From Gaiellasilicea sp963730405 (GTDB taxonomy: Bacteria > Actinomycetota > Thermoleophilia > Gaiellales > Gaiellaceae), in NCBI GenBank assembly GCA_963730405.1, contig CAVSRW010000019.1:1-59479 (forward strand): a stretch of DNA of 59,479 nt, written 5' to 3'. The first letter of the stretch is position 1. Each line of letters starts with the position of its first letter. This document shows positions 53,126 through 59,479 of this stretch, piece after piece. The notes under the pieces were generated by a model, which was given only the letters and a program-made list of their open reading frames with translations, was not told the origin of the DNA and ran no database searches. A program made the translations under genes and the position numbers.

Positions 53126-54334
53126 ATGGCGATCGAGATCAGGTCACCGGCCAACGACGAGGAGCTGAAGGCTGCGATGACCGCGGCCGAGATCGCATTC
53201 GGCAGCGGCGCGGTCGAGGACGAGGACTGGGAGCGCGAGCGGAAGGCGCTGCCGGCGTCGCGCGCGCACGCCGCCTTCGACGCGGGCAAGCCCGTCGCGC
53301 TCGCCGGCGCCTACCGGTTCGATCTCTCGATCCCGGGCGGCGAGCTGCCCTGCGCCGGCGTCACCTGGGTCGGTGTCATGCCGACGCACCGGCGCCGCGG
53401 GATCCTCCGCGACCTGATGCGCGAGGAGCTTGCCGACGTGCACACGTGGGGCGAGCCGATCGCCGCCCTCTGGGCCTCCGAGGCCGCGATCTACGGCCGC
53501 TTCGGCTACGGGCACGCCGCGACCAGCCTCCACGTCAAGTCCGACAAGGCGCGCTTCGGGCTTCGCGAGCCGGCGCGCGGCTCCGTGCGGCTCGTCGACG
53601 CCGACGAGGCGCTCGCACTCTTCAGGCCCGTGTACGAGCGGGTCCGGGCGGGCCGGGCCGGGATGCCGTCACGGGACGAGCGCTGGTGGAAGGAGCATCG
53701 ACTCGCCGACCCGGAGAGCTGGCGTCGCGGCGCGAGTAGGAAGTTCTACGCCGCGGTCGAGGTCGAAGGTGAGGTCGAGGGGTACGCCTACTACCGGATC
53801 AAGGACGACTGGGCCGACGGGATGTCACGCAGTGAGGTGAAGGTGGTCGAGGCGGTCGCCACCTCGCCGGAGGCCGAGAAGACGCTCTGGAGCTTCCTGC
53901 ACGGGATCGACCTCACGATCCGCGTCGAGGTCTCCATCTTCGACCCCGCCTCGCCGCTGCCGCTGCTCGTCCGCGACCCGCGCGCGCTCAACGCCCGCGT
54001 CAGCGACGGTCTCTGGCTGCGCCTCGTCGACGTCGACGCCGCGCTGAAGGCCCGCTCGTACAAGCCGGGGCAGTCGCTCGTGCTCGAGGTCCGCGACGAG
54101 CTCTGTCCCTGGAACGACGGCCGCTACCGGGTCGGCGACGACGCGGGGCGGACCGAGGACACCGCCGACCTCGCGCTCGACGTCGCCGAGCTGGGCTCGG
54201 TCTACCTCGGCGGCTACGACTTCCACGCGCTCGTGCACGCCGGGCTCGCGGACGAGCGCGCCGCCGGCGCCGCCGAGACCGCGACGCTGCTCTTCCGCAC
54301 CGACCTGCCGCCCTTCTGCCCGGAGGTGTTCTAG
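53126..54334 (+). CDS. Eis-family GNAT acetyltransferase (copy 1)
   Basis: A 402-residue protein with the three-part Eis architecture: N-terminal GNAT (TWVGVMPTHRRRGILRDLMREEL, acetyl-CoA loop), central GNAT-like region and C-terminal sterol-carrier-like domain (LDVAELGSVYLGGYDFHALVHAG). It ends in FCPEVF, so the terminal carboxylate is on phenylalanine as in mycobacterial Eis, where it acts in catalysis. The family acetylates amines on aminoglycosides, peptides and proteins; the natural substrate here is unknown. It is followed by a one-base-overlapping paralogue. Confidence 0.87.
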   Translation: MAIEIRSPANDEELKAAMTAAEIAFGSGAVEDEDWERERKALPASRAHAAFDAGKPVALAGAYRFDLSIPGGELPCAGVTWVGVMPTHRRRGILRDLMREELADVHTWGEPIAALWASEAAIYGRFGYGHAATSLHVKSDKARFGLREPARGSVRLVDADEALALFRPVYERVRAGRAGMPSRDERWWKEHRLADPESWRRGASRKFYAAVEVEGEVEGYAYYRIKDDWADGMSRSEVKVVEAVATSPEAEKTLWSFLHGIDLTIRVEVSIFDPASPLPLLVRDPRALNARVSDGLWLRLVDVDAALKARSYKPGQSLVLEVRDELCPWNDGRYRVGDDAGRTEDTADLALDVAELGSVYLGGYDFHALVHAGLADERAAGAAETATLLFRTDLPPFCPEVF

Positions 54335-55557
54335 TGGCCGCCTGGGATGTCCGCCCGACCGCCGACCTGGACGAGTTCAGGCGCGCCGTCGGCGCGATCG
54401 GCCACTACTTCGGCGGCTGGCCCGCCGACGACGAGGCGGCGCAGCGGTTCTCGGCCAACCTGCCGCTCGAGCGGATGCATGCGGCGTTCGACGGCGAACG
54501 CATCGTCGGCGGCGCGGGCGCGTTCCCGCTCGAGCTCACCGTTCCGGGCGGCACCGTCCGCTGCGGCGGCGTCACCGTCGTCGGCGTCCTGCCCACGCAT
54601 CGCCGCCGCGGGATCCTGACCGCGATGATGCGCGTCCAGCTCGAGGACATCCGCGACCGCGGCGAGCCGGTCGCGGCGCTCTGGGCATCCGAGGAAGCGA
54701 TCTACCGCCGTTACGGCTACGGGCTCGCCTCCCTCTCGGGCGAGATGGCGCTGCCGACCGGCTACGCGGGCCTCCGCCAGCCGCCCGACGAGCGCGCGGC
54801 CGCTCGGCTCGTCCCGCTCGACGAGGCCAAGGACGTGATCGCGCCCATCTACGACCGCGTCCGTGCCGGCACGCCCGGGATGATCACGCGCACCGACACC
54901 TGGTGGGAGACGCGCACCCTCCCCGATCCGCCCGACCGCCGGCAGGGCGGAGGCGAGAAGAACGCCGTCGTGCTCGACCTCGACGGCGAGCCCGCCGGCT
55001 ACGCGCTCTACCGCATCCACACGAAGTTCGAGAGCGGCGCCGCGGCCGGGCACGTCGACGTGATCGAGGCCGTCGCGGACGGCCCCCTGGCCACCCGCGA
55101 GCTCTGGCGGGTGCTGCTCGACATGGACTGGAAGGCGACGCTGAAGGCGTACTTGCTCCCGATCGACCATCCGCTCGTGCACCTGCTGCGCTATCCGCGC
55201 CGGATGCAGCTGCGGATCGGCGACGGGCTCTGGGTGCGCCTCGTCGACCTGGGCGCCGCGCTCTCGGCGCGGGCGTACGGCAGCGACGATCCCGTCGTGC
55301 TCGAGGTGGAGGACGCCTTCCTGCCCGAGAACTCCGGGCGCTGGCGGCTCGGGGGCGGAGTCGCCGAGCGGACCGACGACGAGCCGGACGTCGCGCTCGA
55401 CGTGGGCGAGCTGGGCGCGGTCTACCTCGGCGGCTTCACCTTCGGCGAGCTGGTGCGGTCGGGACTGGTGCGCGAGACGCGGGAGGGAGGCGCGGCCCGC
55501 GCGGACGCCGTCTTCCTCTACGAGGCGCCGAAGCCGTGGTGCCCCGAGATCTTCTGA
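54334..55557 (+). CDS. Eis-family GNAT acetyltransferase (copy 2)
   Basis: A 407-residue tandem paralogue: VTVVGVLPTHRRRGILTAMMRVQLEDI, ALWASEEAIYRRYGYGLASLS, RLVDLGAALSARAY and LDVGELGAVYLGGFTFGELVRSG, ending WCPEIF with the same C-terminal Phe. Starts at GTG sharing one base with the TAG of copy 1. Divergence between copies in the central pocket regions suggests different substrates or a heteromeric assembly (inference). Confidence 0.87.
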   Translation: MAAWDVRPTADLDEFRRAVGAIGHYFGGWPADDEAAQRFSANLPLERMHAAFDGERIVGGAGAFPLELTVPGGTVRCGGVTVVGVLPTHRRRGILTAMMRVQLEDIRDRGEPVAALWASEEAIYRRYGYGLASLSGEMALPTGYAGLRQPPDERAAARLVPLDEAKDVIAPIYDRVRAGTPGMITRTDTWWETRTLPDPPDRRQGGGEKNAVVLDLDGEPAGYALYRIHTKFESGAAAGHVDVIEAVADGPLATRELWRVLLDMDWKATLKAYLLPIDHPLVHLLRYPRRMQLRIGDGLWVRLVDLGAALSARAYGSDDPVVLEVEDAFLPENSGRWRLGGGVAERTDDEPDVALDVGELGAVYLGGFTFGELVRSGLVRETREGGAARADAVFLYEAPKPWCPEIF

Positions 55558-55564
55558 CCGGCTA

Positions 55565-56134
55565 GTGGACACGAGCACGGCGATCGGGGCGGTCCTCGCC
55601 GCCTTCGGCCTCTCCGGCGCGGCCGGCCTCAATGCCTGGCTGCCGCTGTTCGCGAGCGCGCTCGCGGCGCGTCTCGACCTCGTCGACCTCGCGGCGCCTT
55701 TCGAAAGCCTGTCCTCGACCGCCGGCCTCGTGATCCTGGCCGTGCTGACGCTCGCCGACTTCGTCGGCGACAAGGTGCCCGTGATCGACAGCGGGCTGCA
55801 CGCGCTCGGGCTCGCGGTCGCGCCCGTCAGCGGCGCGGTGCTGTTCGCGGGACAGACCGGCGAAGAGACGGAGATGCCGACGCTGCTCGCGATCCTGCTG
55901 GGCAGCGGCACGGCGGGCCTCGTCCACACGGTCCGCGCCGCCGTCCGGCCGGTCTCCACGGCGGGGACCGCCGGGCTCGGCAATCCGCTGCTCTCGCTCG
56001 GCGAGGACCTCGGCTCGCTCGTCCTCGTCGTGGCGGCGTTCGTCGTCCCGCTGCTCGCGGTCGTGCTGCTGCTCCTGCTCGTCGTGCCCTTCGCCCGCTG
56101 GTGGCTGCGCCGGCGGCGTCGACCGCGCGGCTAG
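55565..56134 (+). CDS. DUF4126 membrane protein
   Basis: A 189-residue protein with five or six hydrophobic segments and the DUF4126 hallmarks SGAAGLNAWLPLFASALAAR, LADFVGDKVPVIDSG and TAGTAGLGNPLLSLGEDLGS. Function is unknown. A basic tail (RRRRRPRG) would face the cytoplasm. It starts at GTG seven bases after the second Eis gene. Confidence 0.82.
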   Translation: MDTSTAIGAVLAAFGLSGAAGLNAWLPLFASALAARLDLVDLAAPFESLSSTAGLVILAVLTLADFVGDKVPVIDSGLHALGLAVAPVSGAVLFAGQTGEETEMPTLLAILLGSGTAGLVHTVRAAVRPVSTAGTAGLGNPLLSLGEDLGSLVLVVAAFVVPLLAVVLLLLLVVPFARWWLRRRRRPRG

Positions 56135-56167
56135 CGGGCAACCGGCCCGACATCCCGCCGAGGTTGC

Positions 56168-56173
56168 TACCCT
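56168..56173 (+). promoter_or_regulatory. -10 element TACCCT, leaderless TTG start
   Basis: TACCCT ends seven bases before the TTG of the first M23 peptidase. Confidence 0.45.
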
Positions 56174-56180
56174 GCCGCGC

Positions 56181-56675
56181 TTGCGGTTGCGGCCCTCAGT
56201 CGCAGCGCTCGTCGCGCTGCTCTCCGTGCTCGTCCTCGCGGCGCCGGCGCACGCCGTGCCGGACGTCCCGATCGACGTCTATCTCGAGCACGTCGAGCCG
56301 CTCGCGCTGGACTGGCCGGCGGACGGGACGATGACGGACGGCTACGGGCCTCGCTGGGGCCGGATGCACCTCGGAGTCGACATCGGGATCCTCACATCGC
56401 TCGACGTGCGCGCCGCCACGAGCGGCACCGTGACGGCGGCCGGCTGGCTGGCCGGCTACGAGGGTTACGGGAACGTCGTCACCGTCGACATCGGCGCGGG
56501 CTACTCGCTGCTCTACGCGCACCTGTCGGTTGCGCACGTCGTCCCGGGCCAGTGGGTGGACGCCGGCGACTCGATCGGCCAGGCGGGTTGCACCGGTTCG
56601 TGCACGGGCACGCACGTGCACTTCGAGCTCCGCAAGAACGGCGCTCCGGTAGACCCGTTCCCCTATCTCGGGTAG
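56181..56675 (+). CDS. Secreted M23 (LytM-type) metallopeptidase (copy 1)
   Basis: A 164-residue protein with a signal peptide (SVAALVALLSVLVLAAPAHA) and one M23 domain: GRMHLGVDIGI (zinc-binding His and Asp), LLYAHLS and THVHFELRKNG (active-site and zinc His). A cysteine pair sits in QAGCTGSCTGTH. It cleaves peptide cross-links in peptidoglycan or activates amidases. TTG is the only start consistent with the signal peptide. Confidence 0.87.
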   Translation: MRLRPSVAALVALLSVLVLAAPAHAVPDVPIDVYLEHVEPLALDWPADGTMTDGYGPRWGRMHLGVDIGILTSLDVRAATSGTVTAAGWLAGYEGYGNVVTVDIGAGYSLLYAHLSVAHVVPGQWVDAGDSIGQAGCTGSCTGTHVHFELRKNGAPVDPFPYLG

Positions 56676-56737
56676 GGCGATCTCCCCCGGACGAGTGATG
56701 GCACCGGCCCCGGCCCGGGCTACGTTGCGCCCTGCCC

Positions 56738-57214
56738 ATGACACGAACGCTCCCTTTGCGGAGCGCGCTCGTCGTCCTGCTCGTCTCTCTCGTCGTCGCA
56801 CCAGCGGCTTCGGCACGCTTGGACAGCGCCGCGCGTCTCCAGATGGTCTGGCCCGCCAGCGGCACCGTCACCGCCCGGTTCGGCGAGTGGCGCGGTGACC
56901 ACCGCCACGCGGGGGTCGACATCGGCATGCTGCGCACGCTCCGGCTCCGGTCGGTCTCGGCCGGCACGGTGAAGCGGACGGGCTACGTCCCCGGCTACGA
57001 CGGCTACGGCAAGGTGGTCGTGCTCGACCTCCCCGGGCCGTACACAGCGCTGTACGCCCATCTCTCGACCGTCCGGGTTCGTCCGGGACAGCGCGTGCGG
57101 AAGGGCCAGCGGCTCGGCCTCGCGGGCTGCACCGGGAGCTGCTCCGGCACGCACCTGCACTTCGAGGTCAAGAAACGCGGCGTGGCCCTCGACCCGCTGT
57201 CCTTCCTGGGCTGA
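56738..57214 (+). CDS. Secreted M23 (LytM-type) metallopeptidase (copy 2)
   Basis: A 158-residue tandem paralogue: signal peptide (LRSALVVLLVSLVVAPAASA), HRHAGVDIGML, LYAHLSTVRV and THLHFEVKKRG supply the zinc ligands and active-site His. The cysteine pair is again in LAGCTGSCSGTH. TACGTT lies 11 bases before the ATG. The two copies probably arose by duplication and may differ in wall substrate. Confidence 0.87.
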   Translation: MTRTLPLRSALVVLLVSLVVAPAASARLDSAARLQMVWPASGTVTARFGEWRGDHRHAGVDIGMLRTLRLRSVSAGTVKRTGYVPGYDGYGKVVVLDLPGPYTALYAHLSTVRVRPGQRVRKGQRLGLAGCTGSCSGTHLHFEVKKRGVALDPLSFLG

Positions 57215-57223
57215 CCGCTCGAC

Positions 57224-57229
57224 TATCGT
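57224..57229 (+). promoter_or_regulatory. -10 element TATCGT, leaderless start
   Basis: TATCGT ends seven bases before ATG 57237. An alternative GTG at 57228 would overlap the promoter itself and is rejected. Confidence 0.45.
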
Positions 57230-57236
57230 GGCCGCG

Positions 57237-59399
57237 ATGCGGTCGCGGTCACTCGTGGGCCTCGGCGCCGTCGCGGCGCTGGCCCTGACGCTCGGCTGGG
57301 TTCTGTCGCTCGCGACGACCCGGGTGAAGAACTGGTTCGTGATGTCGGACGAGCTCTACTACGAGCGGCTCGCGATCTCGGTCGCCCAGACGGGCTCGCT
57401 GCTGCCGCGTGTCCACGGCGAGATCGTCTCGAACGTGAACCAGCTCTATCCGCGTCCTGCTTTCGACGGTGTACGGGAGCGGGAACGTCCCGGCGAGCCT
57501 CGAGGGCGCGCATCGGCTGAACGCGTTCCTGATCGCGACGGCGGCGATTCCCGTCTACCTGCTGGCGCGTCGCGTCGGAGTCGGAACGATCCTGGCGGTG
57601 GCGGCCGGCGGGCTGGCGGCTGCGGTGCCGTGGGTGGTGCTCTCGTCGTTCCTGCTGACCGAGGTCGTCGCCTATCCGGCCTTCTGCTGGGCGCTCCTCG
57701 CCCTGGTGCACGCGGTCGAGCGCAAGACGTGGGTCTGGGACGCCGTCGCGCTCGTCGCGATCGCCGTCGCGGCGCTGGCGCGGACGCAGTTCGTCGTCCT
57801 CGTCGGCGTCCTGCTCGTCGCGGTGGCGGCCGAGGCCGTGCTGACCGTGGGGGCGCGCGGAGCGGCAGCGGAGCTCTGGCGCACGCGCCGGCCGCTCGTC
57901 CTGCTCTACGCCGCGCTGTTCGCGGTGGTGCTCGTCGCGTTCGCCACGCGGGAACGGCTCGCGGCTGCTCGGCTCGTACGCCGTCACCGCCGAGAACGTC
58001 CGGCTCGACCTCGACCTGGTCGAGCTCACCTTCGCGCACGTCGCCACGATCGCGCTCGGGCTCGCGATCCTGCCGTTCGTCGTCGGGCTGGGGTGGCTGA
58101 TCGACCGAATCCGGCCGTCGGCGGCGCCGTCCGAGCGCGCGTTCGCACTCGTCGGCGTGTCGGCGTTCGTGCTGCTGGCGGTCCAGGTCGCGTCGTTCAC
58201 GCAGCGCTTCGGCGCCGGTCTCGTCAAGGATCGGTATCTCTTCTACGTCGCGCCGATCGTGATCGTCGCGCTCGCGGCCGCGATCGGATCGCGCACGTGG
58301 CCGCGCTGGTGGGCGCTCGCCGTTCCGGCGGCGGTCGCGGCGATCGGCTTCGCCTGGATCCCGGTGACGCCGTACGAGAAGCTGAACGTCGACACGCCCG
58401 TCGCGATCCTGAACGACGCGCTGCTCGACCTCGCGACCTCCGAGACCTGGGCGCGCGTGCTGCTCGTCCTCCTGACGGCGGTCGTGCTCCAGGCCCTCCT
58501 GCTGGCGCGGCCGTTCCTGCCGTGGCGGCCGGTTGCGGCGGCGGTCGCCGCGATCGCCCTGGTGGCGCTGCCGCTCGAGACGGCCTACGCGTTCGAGCGC
58601 CTCTTCCGCGTCAACGGCACGAACGGCCTGCCGGTCACGCTCGACCAGGGGGTGGTCTTCAACTGGATCGACCGAAACGTCGGAGCGGACGGCCGCGTGA
58701 CGGTGGTGAAGTACCCGGTCGGCGGTCCCGACTGGTGGGCAGGCCAGGCGCTACTGGTGGGACGCCGAGTTCTGGAACGAGAGCGCGGTGGAGGTCATCG
58801 GCGACATGTCCCTGAAGAACAGCCGGCACTGGTCGACGCTCTTCGACCCACGAACAGGCCGTGCGCACCGCCCGGGCGACACACGCTACGTCGTCGTCTA
58901 CGGGCAGGACGTGCGATTCCGACTCGCGGGCCGCCAGCTCCTCTTCGAGCGCGACGCGTACCTGTTCGAAGCGGAACGTCCATGGCGCGCGGACTGGGTC
59001 GCCTCGGGTATCTACGCCGACGGCTGGTCGCTGCCGCAGGGTCGAGTCACGTACACCGTCTTCGCGCAGCCGGAGCAGAGCTCACCCCTGGGCCGCGCGC
59101 TGACGCTCGTAGGCTCGACACCGAGCGATGCCGGCGACCGTGTCGTGACGATCCGATCGAACCTCGAGCGGTGGACGACGACCATCGCGGGCGGGGAGTC
59201 GTTCGAGCATCAGATCATGGTGTGCGTCCCGCCGGGCGGGACCGGCCGCGTCGTCGTCGAGTCGCAGGGGGTCTCGCTCACGTACCGCGACCCGACGAAG
59301 GCGGCCCTGACGGGGGAGATCGACCGGCCGACGAGCTTCCACCTGCGCACCGCCGGGCTTGCCGACGAAACGGCCCCGCTGAAGCGCTGCCCGGCGTGA
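57237..59399 (+). pseudogene. Multi-membrane glycosyltransferase-like protein, three frameshifts
   Basis: The corrected product is about 720 residues: at least ten hydrophobic helices with an early MSDELYYERLAISVAQTG, the acidic loop position of GT-C (PMT/ArnT-like) enzymes, and a C-terminal extracytoplasmic domain (about 58780-59396) of beta structure. It probably transfers sugars from a polyprenyl-phosphate donor outside the membrane. Frame breaks lie near 57465, 57968 and 58755, each a one-base slip with matching sequence resuming. The product ends at TGA 59397. The tRNA promoter follows at once. Confidence 0.65.
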
Positions 59400-59401
59400 G
59401 G

Positions 59402-59407
59402 TAGCAT
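59402..59407 (+). promoter_or_regulatory. -10 element TAGCAT for tRNA-Val
   Basis: TAGCAT lies 11 bases ahead of the first tRNA base, the same hexamer as at the helicase promoter. Confidence 0.45.
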
Positions 59408-59418
59408 GGCCGCCGCAA

Positions 59419-59479
59419 GGGCGGTTAGCTCAGTTGGGAGAGCACCAGCTCGACAAGCTGGGGGTCACTGGTTCGAGCC
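59419..59479 (+). tRNA. tRNA-Val (anticodon GAC), truncated by the window end
   Basis: Acceptor GGGCGGT, D arm GCTC/GAGC, anticodon stem CCAGC/GCTGG with loop TCGACAA, variable GGGTC and the first part of the T arm (ACTGGTTCGAGCC) are present. The T-arm 3' strand and acceptor 3' strand lie outside the window. The anticodon is GAC (positions 59452-59454), valine. The base before it, position 33, is C rather than the near-universal U. Confidence 0.92.

Noticed and set aside
1..59479. Many long open frames on the opposite strand or in alternative frames (for example 20085-22214 minus, 29270-31837 minus, 34635-36233 minus)
   Set aside because: Their products are Arg/Gly/Ala- or Asp/Glu-rich low-complexity sequence, as expected from shadows of real genes in very GC-rich DNA; the overlapping frame in each case has clear family motifs.
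1..59479. Search for CRISPR repeats, transposases, integrases or prophage genes
   Set aside because: No regularly spaced repeats, no recombinase or transposase motifs and no phage structural genes were seen.

Overview
The window is a high-GC actinobacterial chromosome segment. Gene content (Rex, TsaB/D/E, membrane pyrophosphatase, PanB/PanC, Eis-type acetyltransferases, many GTG starts, TAnnnT promoters placed almost on the start codon) fits a deep-branching actinobacterium, most likely class Thermoleophilia. That placement is inference from composition and gene content, not a database match. No phage, transposase, rRNA or CRISPR array is visible. The window ends inside a tRNA-Val gene. No stretch over 300 bases lacks a gene.

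Layout. 0-8.4 kb: an MFS protein with a cyclic-nucleotide-binding tail, a lipoprotein, a PaaI thioesterase, a Yip1 membrane protein, a pantothenate operon on the minus strand (Rossmann/DUF2520, panC, panB), two tandem alpha/beta-hydrolase-fold proteins that both lack the catalytic serine, and a GNAT enzyme divergent from an FmdB zinc ribbon. 8.4-19.3 kb: uracil-DNA glycosylase, the tRNA t6A/RimI cluster (tsaE-tsaB-rimI-tsaD), a large intact subtilase, glutamate dehydrogenase, a glutaredoxin-like protein, rex, a glycosyltransferase, a GCS2-type ligase and DUF1844. 19.2-34.7 kb: a secreted protein with one frameshift, a K+-independent-type H+-pyrophosphatase, then four tandem secreted subtilases. 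Each subtilase has its own promoter, a shared leader hairpin and its own terminator, and each reading frame is broken by single-base indels. 34.8-42.7 kb: a potassium island with two APC permeases carrying UspA tails, two single-domain KTN proteins, TrkH and a frameshifted two-domain TrkA. 42.8-44.4 kb: a PQQ-type dehydrogenase, a short coiled-coil protein and a VanZ-like protein.

44.4-49.3 kb is the most interesting region. A cobalamin riboswitch heads an operon of two secreted DUF4430 proteins, an ECF transporter (T, A1, A2, S) and a secreted alpha/alpha-toroid protein. DUF4430 and an alpha/alpha barrel are the two halves of animal intrinsic factor and transcobalamin, so the operon looks like a split bacterial counterpart feeding an ECF importer. 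Within it, a 19-bp palindrome, TTGTGTTTC-N-GAAACACAA, occurs twice, at the two ends of the second ATPase gene. Removing the first copy exactly would join both ATPases in one reading frame.

49.4-59.5 kb: a DUF4394 propeller protein, a PcrA/UvrD helicase, two Eis-family acetyltransferases, DUF4126, two tandem M23 peptidases, a frameshifted multi-membrane glycosyltransferase-like protein, and the partial tRNA-Val.

Frameshifts are concentrated in the subtilases, TrkA, one secreted protein and the last membrane gene, while neighbouring genes are clean. Frames resume with conserved sequence after each break, so local consensus errors are as likely as real gene decay.
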